From Heterobasidion occidentale (Eukaryota; Basidiomycota; Agaricomycetes; Russulales; Bondarzewiaceae), in the NCBI GenBank assembly GCA_039111635.1, contig JBCAQO010000022.1:1-64000 (forward strand): a DNA stretch of 64,000 bases. The letters run 5' to 3'. The notes beneath the pieces were generated by a model. It had not been told where the DNA came from. It ran no database searches and was given only the letters and a program-made list of their open reading frames with translations. A program made the position numbers and the translations under genes. Each line of letters begins with the position of its first letter. Position 1 is the stretch's first letter. Positions 12,807-24,623 of the stretch are shown here, in pieces.

Positions 12807-15075
12807 ATGCCTAAGCGACGCCGATCAATCTCTTCATTTATCAAGAACCTAGGTAACAGGGCGAAGAAAGGTCGAGGGATATTTCCGGAACAAAAGGAGA
12901 ATGTGAGCCTTACCTATTAATTCACCCATGAATTCTATGAAGGCCCTCTTACCAACAGATCCCGGTGGGTGAAAGAGGCATGGAAGGCTGCTTTATAAGG
13001 AACTATTTGGCTGTTGTCGGCACCCAGCAATCTTGCAAGTCTGCCGCGAGAAGAATGACGGAAGGGGTATCGGAGCTGAGCCTTAGTCAAGGCATGGAGA
13101 GCCTTGCACCACGAGTCGAAGCAGAATCAAGAAGTTCGGAACCTGTGAGTCAGTGCCAGTCTAATGTCAGGGCTCGATAACTCACCTGAGCAGCCCAGTA
13201 ACCCTGATTTGCACGACAAAGCAAGCCAGATGAAGGAATCCACTAACGGCGGCACTTTCCTTGGCCCGCCATCGATTGAAGAGGCACATGCTGCAATGTG
13301 TCATCTGGAACAGATCTTGCATCCCCCTCGTCGGAGCAGAAAGGGGCATAAGCCGTTTATGGGTGACAAGCTCTTGCGGAGGCGGCTGGAAATGATGTTG
13401 ATGTTTCTCGCTGCATATGCAGACAAGAAACGACGACTCGGCTGGATGATGGCCTCAGTGAAAACAGCAGAAACCCACGGAAAGAGCACTCACACGGCAA
13501 AAAAGCTGCGTACCTGGTCCCGCTCCTTCATTAATGATCCGGAAAACCTGCCATTCAATCTCTATGGCTCATGGAATGCTTCTATGCTAGAATCCAGGGA
13601 TCTTGCGAAGGCCATACATGAACACCTGATGGGAATTGGTGAATATGTCAGTGCAGCAGCAGTGGTCCGGTTTGTGAACAGCGCGGAGATCAAGAACCGG
13701 TACTCACTGAAGAGGAATATATCATTGGCGACAGCTCAGCGATGGATGCACGCGGTTGGTTATCGCTGGCGAAAGAGCCCTACAGGCCAGTATGTTGATG
13801 GACACGAGCGCAGCGATGTGGTGGCGTACCGACAGACCTCCTTTCTTCCGAGAATGGCGCAATTTGAGGAAACGTCTCGCAGGTGGAAACAAGATGGTAC
13901 TGAAGAGGGGAGAGATGGTCCATGTCCACAAGAGCGCCGCACTGTCATCTGGTATCATGATGAGTCGACCTTCTATGCAAACGATCGACGGCATGTCCGC
14001 TGGGTTCACACCGGTGAGAATGCTGTCCCACAATCAAAGGAGAGGGCGCCTCACTGATGGTGGCCGATTTCGTCTCCGCTGACTATGGTTGGCTGCGGTC
14101 GCTTGATGGAGCAGTAGAGGCACGAGTCTATTTCAAGACAGGGAAGGCGCGCGATGGATATTTCACAAATAGTGATATCTTGGAGCATGCGACAAAGGCG
14201 ATGAACATTCTCGAGGATCACTTTCCCTATGACAAACATATTCTGATTTTTGACAATGCGACAACTCACCTAAAGCGGCCTGATGATGCTCTATCAGCCC
14301 GAAAGATGCCCAAATTTCCCTCCAAGTCTACCGGTCCCTCCAACTTTGGTGTCCTTCGGAATAAGCTTGATGCCGATGGAAAGCTGTTCATGGTGTGGAT
14401 GGAAAGGTTATGAAGGAGAAAGTGCGGATGGTTGACGCTATGTTCAATGGGCACCCCCAGTCACTGTATTTTTCAGATGGCGAGCATCCGGATCATGCGG
14501 CTGGTGTCTTCAAAGGCATGGTAAGGATTTTGGAGGAGCGCGGGTATCATGATGTTCAAGAATTACGAGCGGAATGCCCTAGGTTCAAGTGTCCGAATGA
14601 CACTTCTCGCTGCTGCTGTCGTCGACTGCTTTACAGTCAGCCTGACTTCGAGAATGTCGAGTCTATATTGGAGACTCATTGTCGAGCTCGTGGTTTTCAA
14701 ATTATTTTTCTTCCAAAATTTCACTGCGAGCTCAGTCCAATTGAGCAGTGTTGGGGGCGTGCAAAGCGTATATACCGAGATTTCCCTCCCTCTTCAAAGG
14801 AGGCTGACCTTGAACAAAACGTAAAGAAAGCTCTTGCTGCTGTTTCAATTCAATCTATACGACGGTGAGTCCTCACATTTGAGTGCAAGTCCTTACCAAG
14901 GCTAACTTTATATCTAACTTGCCATGCCAATAGATTCTCAATACGAGCACATCGGTTTATGGATGCTTATCGAAAAGGATTGTCTGGCAAGCAGGCAAGT
15001 TGGGCAGCAAAAATTTACCATGGCCATCGCACACTCCCAGACACCATCTTAGACCAGCTAGACAACATCAAGTAA
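12807..15075 (+). pseudogene. DDE transposase of the Tc1/mariner-type element, two frame breaks
   Basis: Cuts and pastes the element using a metal-binding DDE triad. The likely start MPKRRRSISSFIKNLGNRAK is joined by an intron to IPVGERGMEGCFIRNYL, and a second intron at 13144-13193 leads to the main exon. Landmarks are LATAQRWMHAVGYRWRK (helix-turn-helix tail), WYHDESTFYANDRRH (first Asp), ILIFDNATTHLK (second Asp) and FLPKFHCELSPIEQCWGRAK (Glu). A last intron after IQSIRR leads to RAHRFMDAYRKGLSGKQA and the stop at 15075. One base is missing near 14036-14041 (after ENAVPQSK) and another near 14384 (before DGKVMKEKVRMVDA). As read, the protein is not functional, unless these are base-calling errors. 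The same transposase type is common in Agaricomycetes. Confidence 0.85.
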
Positions 15076-15225
15076 TATCTTTCTGATGTTGTTGTGTCTC
15101 TCGCCGCAGGCTCTCTGTCTCTCCTATCCCCCAACTCACTTATCAGTAACAATATCATTGATTACCTACTTAACATGTTCTTTGTCACTCGACGGTCACC
15201 ATTGTCACGTTAAAAGTAACCCCAC

Positions 15226-15257
15226 GTGATGTAGTCGCGTTTGCATGCGGCCTATCT
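15226..15257 (-). repeat. Right terminal inverted repeat
   Basis: Perfect inverted partner of 12491-12522, followed by TA at 15258-15259. Confidence 0.95.
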
Positions 15258-15259
15258 TA

Positions 15260-15591
15260 CAAAGGTCAGCGCCTTTGCGTACTGTGCAGTGCGATTGCTG
15301 TGGGAGAAGTTTAGGCCACAATAGGGTACATTACTTTGCGGTCATCATCTGGGGCGCCGGAAACGATCACGAGCATTGAAAGCAATCTGTAGGCACTTCT
15401 AGGCTGCCTCGAAGATGGACAACGATTATGGACACACCTTGAGTGCATTAGTCGATGACACGATTCGAATAACATGTAGATGAATGGCTCAGTCCTATAA
15501 TCATTCTTGCCTTAGGCTTAGGGGGACAACTGGACAATTGAGACGGAACTGGATATTGACGAGATACCAGCACAATCAGAGTCTGTGGTCC
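15260..15591. other. 3' flank of NmrA-like copy A
   Basis: Noncoding duplicated sequence, alignable with 20338-20663. Nothing else was seen. Confidence 0.6.
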
Positions 15592-16434
15592 TTACTTCGC
15601 ATACTGCGTAATCGCTTCTTGATCCAACTTGTTCCTCGCGACCTCCTCCACGGACCTTAGAGGACGTCCCAAAATCTTTTCCAGGAGATCGTCAACCTTG
15701 CCGGTCTCGCCGCGAGCCGTCGCGTCAAATGTTTTCGCCCAAGCCTGAAGAAATTCTTGCGTAGCCCAAGGTGAGGTTTTGTCATGAGTACGTCGAACAT
15801 ACTCGTCGACAGAGACGATATGAAGGGTCAGAGGGCGGGAAAGGCAAGTCGAAAGGAGTGGGGCGACTTCATGCAGAGTGAGATTGTTTGAAAGCAGACC
15901 TGAGAACAAAATGGTTTGGTTCTCGTAGGCGCCCTGTGGATTCAGACAGAAAATTGAGCGATCGGTATGAGATGTCGAGGACAGACATACGTATGCTATC
16001 AAACGAGACATACCCTCAGCCAAATTCTCTCGCGAACCCCACGCAATAGGACCGTCTCCGGGGACGTATATGTCGCCAACCTCCTTGGAGGCATCGAAGA
16101 ATCCTGATCTCGGCGCACTTAGGACGGGGAGCATGGTCTCTAACAGTATGCATGTACTCACCAAAATACAATGGGTATGACTCCGCGCAGATCCCCTCCC
16201 TCATAATCGTATATGCTAACTCACTAGAAGGAGGGTGTCCGCTCCAGCAAAGGCGACATCGAGCGACTCTGGACGAGAGAAGTCTTCTTGACGAATTTGG
16301 ACACCTGACGGCAGATCTGTAGGGGCGCTGGAAGTATTGTAGAGCGAGGTGATGACCTGAGAAGGAGGAATGAGGTTGAGGCTTAGGAGGATTTGGGAAC
16401 CGAGACCGCCCGTTGTACCTGTGAGGACGATCAT
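15592..16434 (-). pseudogene. NmrA/atypical SDR-like NAD(P)-binding protein, duplicate A, internal deletion
   Basis: Family members bind NAD(P) and act as redox sensors or as reductases on small molecules. MIVLTGTTGGLGSQIL carries the glycine-rich nucleotide motif, and the C-terminal part runs through LTLHEVAPLLSTCLSRPLTL to LDQEAITQYAK. Relative to copy B, about 170 bp are missing at 16222-16226, removing the segment that begins YPSIAHKLRVDSHVNAIDA and includes the region of the usual catalytic tyrosine. The junction produces a stop right after DTLLLVS. A further 9 bp (KYI) are absent near the start. This large deletion cannot be explained by homopolymer error, so copy A is a genuine pseudogene. 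Confidence 0.85.
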
Positions 16435-16534
16435 GGTGAGCGTCGTGCTGTGGGATGGCTACATGGCTATCAAGGTAGAACAAGGTGGTGCAGTCGCGTA
16501 GAAATGGACTTTGTAATGAGGAGGATTTTACAAA

Positions 16535-17777
16535 GCTCCCCCACGGGCCACGGCTGAGAGGTCAACTTTCTCTTTCCCTCACGTGACGACTGCTGCGCCG
16601 CGATTTGGCTCGCGCTCGCCGCTCACTACTACATGCGCTCCTACGTGCTTGTCCCCATAGGCCACACAAGTAGAAATGCTCGTGAACCTCAACTTATAGC
16701 CTCTGCACAGGCCTCGGGCGCAGCGTTGAGTGGGCGAAGTTCGGAGGATCGAGCGCATGTAGGGGACTTAGGCGGACCTGACGCGGAACGTGAACGTGCG
16801 TGCAGCTTTCTCATTATTTTCACTTGTCCGCGCGACCCCGCGCAAACCGAGCGTGGGCTGAGCATCTCCGGTTCGCAGCGATTCGGCGACGGCGCGCACT
16901 GTGCGCGCTTCGTGGTCGCGCTCGGGTCTGTTCTGGCGCGCACCTGGAATACACCTACGCCAGCATCGCTCTGCATGTCTCCCGCAGCAGTCGCAGCCTG
17001 GCGCCCCGTGCACGCTGCGCGCCCACGACATCGAGAGTGCCGCTTCGAGAGTTGGTGCGTACACTCTATCCGCTGACTTCGCTTTCCGTCTTGTTCTTGA
17101 TTTCTTTGTCCTTTTGTCTCGTTGTCCGCGCGGTTGGGTTTGCGACTTTGATTCGCAGGTGCACCGCGACTTTGCCGGCCCTAGGCCCTATTCCCCAATC
17201 AATTTACCCCAGCCCTCGCCCTCCAGCCCTCCCCCACTCCATCCCTACCACATCTACCTCCACCTCCATCCCCTTGTTCGGTCCGCAAACGTCGCCTCCC
17301 AATCCTATGCAGCCCGCCATCAAGTCCCACATGATCTCGTACCCGCATGCCTCGGGATCAGCGGATCGCTCCACCACCATCGACGAAAGGGCGCCACACC
17401 AGCTCGTACGTCCGCTTGTCAAGTCGTCTCGGGCTCCGCGTCGTCAACGAACATGGACCTCGCGGACCACATAACTATGATGCCTCATGTTACTATGCAC
17501 TCGATATCTGTTCACACATTCTGTAGTAGGATGAATAAAATACAATTGGATTTTTGGATACCTATCAAACTACCGAGGGGACCAGAATCCGAACCTCCTG
17601 CAGGGCCCGACCACATCACATACAAGCATCCGTATTTCAGATGCCATGACATATCTTCAGATTATTGATGGCAAAAGTCCAAATTTAAGAACACCACAGG
17701 ACGAGATAGATCGACACACAACGCTCCTATCTCGTCCTGTGGCGTCCTCTCAGCCGTGGGGGGATCTTCACTGGAAT
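16535..17777. other. Spacer between duplicates with an orphan 5' gene end
   Basis: A GC-rich stretch at 16600-17150 is followed by a pyrimidine-rich run at 17200-17290 and a possible start at 17309, MQPAIKSHMISYPHASGSAD. This looks like a basidiomycete promoter, CT-rich leader and first exon, but no continuation is recognisable before the duplication begins. A hairpin lies at 17694-17742. Confidence 0.35.
17694..17742. repeat. Perfect 16-bp inverted repeat (hairpin)
   Basis: CCACAGGACGAGATAG at 17694-17709 is the exact reverse complement of 17727-17742, with a 17 nt loop. It lies about 35 bp outside the left edge of duplication copy B. It could be a transcription end hairpin, a small palindromic element or a breakpoint scar. 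Confidence 0.85.
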
Positions 17778-18286
17778 CCAATTGGCTCCTGAATGTATTG
17801 CACATTTTCTTATCGTGTGGGGAAACCATTTCCAGAAATTATGATCAGCGCAGCAAGATTGGACCTCGACAGGAGACAACATTGGTATGGATTGTTTTCA
17901 ATCGATATTATGTCCACAATCATGCGGGTCAAGGGCATTAAGTGGGGCTATCACCTCGCGACTTTGTGTGTACTAACGCAATATCCTAAACACGCTACAT
18001 CCACATCAAAACAATTGCTCGATCACTACGCGGTAAGTCCCCATCTATTGTGAAACACCGAATCGGATCGACTAGCATGAGACATGAGATACAATGGCAC
18101 GTATCAGCCCTGTCATATGTATAAATGAATAAATATGAAGATGTTAACCTGCGGTTTCGATGAAGGCGCCTAAAACGAAAGGTGGTCACGGTTCAAAAAT
18201 CGCTGCTATCTCGTACAACAAAATGGCATTCGAGCTCGACTGACTCTGAGAGACAGACTTAGAGTTATGGCTGTTCGAGCTCAAAG
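17778..18286. other. 3' flank of membrane protein B
   Basis: Noncoding part of the duplication, matching 9815-10270. No gene was seen. Confidence 0.6.
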
Positions 18287-19583
18287 TCAGACCATATCGA
18301 CCGCATCGCGATGTTCAGGGTCCAGGTCGCTTATTGACGCCGAATGTAGGACCGTCTCCAAATGTACGGAGGCGTGCCTCTGGCCATTGTTCGTCGCCGC
18401 CGTTGCCGTATGACCCGGGGTAGACGCAAAGTACATGGTGCTGTGATTCACATGGTGCGAAACTTCAGTTGAGTTCCACACGGATCGATTAAGATTGACC
18501 AAGACAACGATCATGATAGGATATAAGCCCTGTTCGAAGGGAATGAGAACAAGTTGAATTGAACGGTCCAAACCACACGGAGACTGACCACGATCTGATT
18601 TCCGACGTCGTTCAGAATGTATCGCGCGAGCTGGGCGGAGGGAACAGTAGAAGCTGCGGGAGAGAATCCGACGATCTGAGGAACCTGTTGAGGTATTCAG
18701 TTGAGTGTAATCTTTGAACAAAGATTGTCATACCCAAAGCACAAAATAAATCAAGCCTGACTCGACAAGCAGCTACAATATCCGCTCAGCCTCTGTCACC
18801 TTATCAGTCGAGCCCAATATCTTCTTGATAGACTGTCGATGCTGCCTGATGTAATTAAAAGGGTGAAATAGCGCACTCAAATCAGACGCTACATGGTCGT
18901 ACCATGTCCTGCACGCAATAAGTAATGTAGCGGCAGCATTTATGGCCATGGACATGGCCCAACTAGCGATCTCAGCATTGTTGCATAAATTTGGCTCATC
19001 AACGTGAAGTGGAAAGTCGCACGCCAAATGACGACAATATCCCCCAAAACGAACTGGATAGTGCATAAGAATCAGGATTTTAATGGGCGAGCACGGTTTA
19101 AACAAAAATTGGAACCTCAAACGAGAATAGGATATCTACGAGCCACTTGATCGTCTTTGTCGCTTCATTAGCATCAGATATCCTACCTTCGAGTGCTTCG
19201 CTCGGGTTTGCAACGAGTTCTAGATGGGTCCTTCTGACGCGGAGTGCAAGTGGGATGACCCAGAGTGCGCTTGACAGCGCGAACATGACGAGGGTCACAA
19301 CGAGCATGCCCAGTGTAGGCTTCGACGTCAATCCCTTTCGCCTACCATGCTCATGAGCGTCGTTATTAAGCGTGAGGATCATGTCGTTATATGTATCACC
19401 ATAGGCTGTGCGTGGAAAGACAGATCATGACCACAAAGATTCCTGCTGCAGAGTTATTGGATTACAGACAACGCAGTGATCGGATAACAGACCGTAGAAT
19501 ATAGAACCACAGGCAATGCTAATGAGGTCTCGGATGATATCGTCGCCCAGTCCCTGGAGCAAGGAATTTTCGTTTGAAGACAT
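18287..19583 (-). pseudogene. Multi-pass membrane protein, duplicate B, exon lost
   Basis: Paralogue of the 10271-11745 gene. The ATG at 19583 gives MSSNENSLLQGLGDDIIRDL. Well conserved exons include RKGLTSKPTLGMLVVTLVMF, ANEATKTIKWLVDILFSFE, DEPNLCNNAEIASWAMSMA and QHRQSIKKILGSTDKVTEAE, ending with the same polar tail to 18287. About 180 bp near 19018 are missing compared with copy A, which removes the exon holding the WILWQGNWKMM helix and the following intron. Loss of a membrane segment makes this copy a likely pseudogene. Function of the intact family is unknown. Confidence 0.8.
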
Positions 19584-20663
19584 AAGTAGTCAGAGATATC
19601 AGAGAGGCGGCCTTCTGGACGAGTGGGTAGGGGACGGCAAAGAAACACTGAGCATTGCTTTATATGCAGATCAGATGTACGAGGAATCGCAGGACCGTTC
19701 TAAGGACCATCTATACTTGTCCTCAGGGGTCGGTTGACGGAATCAATACTATTGAGGGAGTGCATCAAACCATCAAACCATGATGTCCGAGTGCAATACC
19801 AGACAGTACGAACCTCAATTTGAGTCTCGTCGATAATCTTTAACAAGCGACGTAGGGTAAGGCGATCATCAGACGAAGGCCCACTCGGCTTGAATATTGG
19901 CGAGCATCAGAGGATCATGGCCAGTGAAATTAAAGTGACAATGCTGGTCGTGGGGCGAAAGGAGATATGTTGCATTCTAGAAAGTTGAAACACTGTTGCG
20001 GCCTGCAAAAGTGGAGTTGATCATCAGCATCATGAGCCACCTTAACGTAAAATATAACCTCAAAGTATCTCAGTATGCACAGAAATCACGAACAACAAGG
20101 TGACACTTATAAAATGTCTTCGTCGGCTGAGGACGCGAAGCCTTTGAAAAGACGTCTGCGATTTCGGATTTGCCAATCTTGCGTATCTCCTGCGTTTATA
20201 AAGAAGCGTCCATGGCGCGAAAGAAGAGCGGGGGCGCGCATTCAGTGTTGGCGCTCACTGATTCGATCTTTATTTCGATAGGGTACACCACATAAACACG
20301 CTTACCATCGTAACCTTCCCATGGTTGGTTACACATACGAAGGTCAGCGCCTTTGCGTACTGTGCAATGCGATTGCTGTGGGAGAAGTTTAGGCCACAAA
20401 GGGTACATTACCTTGCGGTCATCATCCGTGGCGCCGGAAACGATCACGAGCATTGAAAACAATCTGTAGGCACTTCCAGGCTGCCTCGAAGGGCACGACA
20501 TGGACAACGGTTATGGACACACCTTGGTGACACGATTCAAATAACGTGTAGAAGAATGGCGCAGTCCTAGAATCTTTCTTGTCTCTGGCTTACGCGGACA
20601 ACTGGACAATTAAGACGGAACTGGATATTGACGAGATACCAGCACAATCAGAGTCTGTTGTCC
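19584..20663. other. Noncoding middle of duplication B, including the empty transposon site
   Basis: Aligns with 11746-12488 plus 15260-15591 of copy A. The join at about 20336 (GGTTACACATACGAAGGTC) is the unoccupied target of the transposon found in copy A. No gene was seen. Confidence 0.8.
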
Positions 20664-21686
20664 TTACTTCGCATACTGCGTAACTGCTTCTTGATCCAGC
20701 TTGTTCCGCACGACCTCCTCCATAGACCGTAGAGGACGTCCCAAAATCCTTTCCAGGAAATCATCGACCTTGCCGGTCTCACCACGAGCCATCGCATCAA
20801 ATGTTTTCGCCCAAGCCCGAAGGAATGCTTCCGTAGCCCAGGTGAGGTATCGTCATGGAAACGTTGGACGTACTCCTCGACATCAACGATATGAAGGGAT
20901 AGAGGGCGAGAGAGGCAATTCGAAAGGAGATTGGCAACTTCGCGCAGAGTGAGCTTGTTCAAAAGCGGACCCGAGAACAATATAGTTTGGTTTTCGTTGG
21001 CACCCTGTGAGTTCAGACAGAACAATGTGAGCCCACGAGCTTAGACGTCTGGTACAAACGTACTGATGCTATCAGACGAGCCATACCCTCACCCAGATCC
21101 TCTCGCGAAACCCAAGCAATAGGACCGTCTCCAGGGACGTATATGTCGTCGACTCCCTTTGACGAATCGAAAAATCCTGATCACGGCGCAATTAAAAGGA
21201 TTGTTGTCTAGAACAATGCGCTTGAACTCACCGAGATACAATGGTATGACTCCGCGTAGATCCCCTCCCTCACAATCGTATATGCCAACCCACTCTGTTT
21301 CAAATAAGCCTCGGTATCTAGATGTGCTTGCATCACCGCCGATACGCTTCCGTCTGCAAACGCCAGGCTGGTATAGTAGATCCGCTTGATCCCAGCTCTC
21401 TTCGCAGCGTCAATTGCATTGACGTGGCTGTCAACTCGCAGCTTGTGCGCGATGGATGGATACGAGACTAGGAGGAGGGTATCCGCTCCAGCAAACGCAA
21501 CGTCGAGCGACTCTGGACGAGAAAAGTCTCCTTGACGAATTTGGATACCTGACGGCAGGTCTGTAGGGCGCTGGAAGTATTGTAGAGCGAGATGATGATC
21601 TGAGAAGGAGGAATGAGGTTGAGGCTTAGGATGTACTTGAGGATTTGAGAACCGAGGCCGCCCGTTGTACCTGTGAGGACGATCAT
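20664..21686 (-). pseudogene. NmrA/atypical SDR-like NAD(P)-binding protein, duplicate B, two frame breaks
   Basis: MIVLTGTTGGLGSQILKYIL opens the gene at 21686. It retains the middle segment lost from copy A, including IDAAKRAGIKRIYYTSLAFA and a YLKQSGLAYTIVREG-type stretch. One G is missing near 21566-21568 (three Gs versus four in copy A), which shifts the frame after NTSSA. One A is missing near 20838-20842, which shifts the frame after HDDTSP. The stop aligned with copy A would be at 20664. Both breaks are at short homopolymers and could be sequencing slips, in which case this copy would be the functional one. Confidence 0.75.
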
Positions 21687-21777
21687 GGTGGTCGTCGTGC
21701 TATGGGAAGGCTACATGGCTATTGGGGTTGTGCAGTCGTGTAGAAATATACTTTGCAATGAGAAAGATTTTACAAAG

Positions 21778-22375
21778 ACGTGAGGCTGACTAGCGCTGAT
21801 TCTAGCGCTGACTGGTCAGTCAACTCCTCGCTGACGTCGATTTGTCATCGACTACCTATTCGGTCTGTTGCTGACCGTGCACACTCACTGCAATCTAGGC
21901 ATTGAACTTGTTCAGACTTTCGACGGACACAATCTCAGAAATCAATCGGAAATATGGAAAAATTTACAGTTAGACCCTATGAGCAGGTCACTATTACAGG
22001 TGTGAAGTGTTCAGCTACCCATGCGATAGATTCGATATCAAGGCATGTACTGACGCTCAAGTCCAGTATTGTCCTATCTTGACCGAAGGAGGGATAGCTC
22101 GTTGACTGATGACCACATCCCTTCATGTATACCTTCCCCTCAAGCACTCCGACTAGGCCAATTAGGATGAATACCACGTTGACTGGCGTAGCGGGAAGGG
22201 CTTAATTGCTGATATGCCACGCTTCTGAGCGCTGAGAATGAGGACATGTGAGCGAGGTGCAGCACAGATAACAGATCAAGCGTGCGAGGGCGCAGGGATA
22301 TGAGAGAATCCGGACAAATCTCTATCATTCATTCTTCTCAAAAGATCAGCATCGTCTGTGGATGACAGAGCAACC
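21778..22375. other. Intergenic, P450 upstream region
   Basis: About 600 bp between duplication B and the P450. It must contain the P450 promoter; no clear TATA box was seen. Short ORFs have no coding character. Confidence 0.5.
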
Positions 22376-24623
22376 ATGTCCTCTTCCTTAGATCGTCTTG
22401 ACATCGCCGTGTGCGCGGTTGTTGTGGTTGCAATCGTTATCATTTATTTGAACCAGCGGAGAAATAGGTATCCTTATCCCCCAGGTCCTAAAGGCCTTCC
22501 CATCTTGGGGAACGTTCTCGATATTCCAGAGCAACGCCAATGGCTCACTTACGCCAGATGGGGGCGCGAATCAGGTGAGTGGCAGATATTGTGCTTGACG
22601 ATGACTACTCCTCAAAAAACCCTCAAAGGCTCTCCAATTATCCGGTTGAACGTGCTGGGAACATCCATAATCGTTGTCAACGATTTGAAAACAGCTGTAG
22701 ACCTTTTTGAAAAACGAGGTGATCTTTACTCGAACAGGTGATTCATCCCGAATCCTTTAGTGATTAAGAAGCTCAATAGTCTCATCCAATCACAGACCAC
22801 GTATGCCATGGTGAATGAAGCGTGAGTTAGACTTCTTATCTGTATGCTCATAGACTTTGACAAGACGTGCTCTAGGCTCGGCTTCGATTGGGATATCGGT
22901 TTCACTGAGGACATGGAACGCTGGAAGATCTGCCGTCGAGAGTTCACCATTCGATTCCGTCAGATTGCCTCTCGAAACTACAGAGATCACGAGCTCGCTG
23001 TGACGCACGAACTCCTGAATAAACTTCTAGTTTCTCCTGATGACTTTATGCGACACATCCGATAGTGCGGAATTTTTATGATATTTAATGTTTCAGTGGT
23101 GCTGACATTTTACATGTTGGATTACCTGGGACAGCATGGCTGGAACCCTTGTCCTGGATATTGCATACGGGATCAAGGCTAAGCCGGAAAACGACGAGTA
23201 TATTGAGATCGCTGAAAAAGGCCTGGAAGGTCTTGAGAAGTCTGGTGATAAGAATATCATCGACATTCTTCCTTGGGGTGCGTGATCGCTACCACTTTTT
23301 CATCAAACGGTGTCTTCGCCGGAGGTACTCTGACCTGCCCTCATTCTAGTCCAGCACCTTCCAGGATGGCTGCCAGGGATGGGGTGGAAGAGGCAAGTCG
23401 ATGAATGCAGGAGATGGTCGTTTGCCATGCGTGACACTCCATTCGAGTATGTCAAGACACAATTGGTCAGTTATCTTTCTGGATCTTTAGCGCAACTCTC
23501 TAACAGATATCTAGGTCAAAGGACTTGCAAAACCGTCACTCACAACCGACCTGCTCGAAAACTTAGAAGGGAGGTTTCCCGATCTGAAGACGAAGGAATC
23601 CTACATCAAGACCATTGCCGGGACGGTATATTCCGGTTAGTCTTATCTTGAACCCCCTACGCGTTGTTCTCATGAATAAAATTCTAGCTGGTTCAGACAC
23701 CGTATGTGTTAACATCTATCCACGATCTATTGACCAATCTACTCTGTCAAGACGATCTCTGTGCTTAACGCCCTAGTCCTCACAATGGTCATGTTCCCAG
23801 ATATCCAGCAGCGCGCCCATGCGGAAATCGACCTTGTCATTGGCCCTGATCGTCTTCCAGAGTTCTCAGATGAAGGCGAATTGCCATACATCACTGCCAT
23901 AATCAAGGAACTCCTTCGCTGGAATGTGATCCAACCAATTGGTGTGTGTTCCCGTCGTCGACTAAACCCTCCACTCATCTAGTCCAGCTCTTCCTCATTC
24001 GACCGCATCCGACGACATATACAGGGGTTACTACATCCCGAAGGGTGCTACGGTCCTTGGAAACGCTTGGTCAGTCTTAAGTCGATAGTATTTGATTGTG
24101 ATGTCATTTTGATCACGATGAATCTAAAGGGCTATCCTAAACGACCCTGTAGCTTACCCTGAACCGGAAAAATTCAAGCCGGAAAGATTTTTGATGTTGA
24201 ACGGAAAGCTCGACCCAAACGTGCAGGATCCAGGAGTTGCATTTGGCTTTGGCCGAAGGATTTGTCCCGTATGCCTTTCGCGTCCTCCCCCATCACACTG
24301 ATCGTCCTGATATGGTTCTCGACGGCAATGTTTCAGGGTCGATTTATGGCCATGGACTCGATGTGGATCACCACCGCGTGTATTTTGGCTTCATTCAAGA
24401 TCGGAAGAGCTGTGGGCCTGGACGGAAAGGAAATCATACCTTCTGGTGAATTTCAGCCAGGGTTGGTCGTGTGAGTCATTTGAGTTACCCCCTTCATTCG
24501 TCGAACAATACTGACCAAGCTGCGTGGATTGGTAGCCACCCACTACCGTTTAAATGTGACATCAAGCCTCGCTCAGAGCGTGCCCTTGCACTGATCAGGG
24601 CATCGCAAGAGCGATGGGCTTGA
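22376..24623 (+). CDS. Cytochrome P450 monooxygenase
   Basis: Membrane-anchored heme monooxygenase of about 500 residues. The ATG at 22376 starts [20 protein letters not shown], a single N-terminal anchor, followed by the proline hinge [16 protein letters not shown]. The I-helix oxygen-binding motif AGSDTT is formed across an intron near 23700-23755. The K-helix ExxR is in KELLRWN, the PERF-like motif is KPERF, and the heme loop [12 protein letters not shown] is split by an intron near 24271 with its cysteine intact. The end [11 protein letters not shown] precedes the stop at 24623. About a dozen introns of 45-70 nt all resolve in frame, so unlike its neighbours it looks intact. The style resembles fungal CYP64/CYP5144-like enzymes, but subfamily and substrate are not assignable by eye. 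It may be a tailoring enzyme for the A-T-R pathway. Confidence 0.92.

Larger units (their letters stand above)
12491..15257 (+). mobile_element. Tc1/mariner-type DNA transposon, 2767 bp
   Basis: Bounded by 32 bp perfect terminal inverted repeats at 12491-12522 and 15226-15257, which start AGATAGGCCGCATGCAAACG, and flanked by TA at 12489-12490 and 15258-15259. Copy B of the surrounding duplication reads GGTTACACATACGAAGGTC at the matching spot, with a single TA and no insert, so the boundaries and target duplication are directly shown. It encodes a DDE transposase with two frame breaks. The perfect inverted repeats suggest a fairly recent insertion. Confidence 0.95.
9815..16534. repeat. Segmental duplication, copy A
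   Basis: Directly repeated block that aligns by eye with 17778-21777. Both copies run from AATTGGCTCCTG to GATTTTACAAAG and contain, in order, the 7-TM-type gene and the NmrA-like gene on the minus strand. Copy A is longer by an inserted Tc1/mariner-type element; without it the copies are about 3.95 and 4.0 kb. Coding and noncoding stretches are both conserved, as expected for a DNA-level duplication. Percent identity was not computed. Confidence 0.9.
17778..21777. repeat. Segmental duplication, copy B
   Basis: Direct repeat of 9815-16534 without the transposon. It lacks about 180 bp of the membrane-protein gene that copy A keeps, and it keeps about 170 bp of the NmrA-like gene that copy A lacks. 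Confidence 0.9.
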
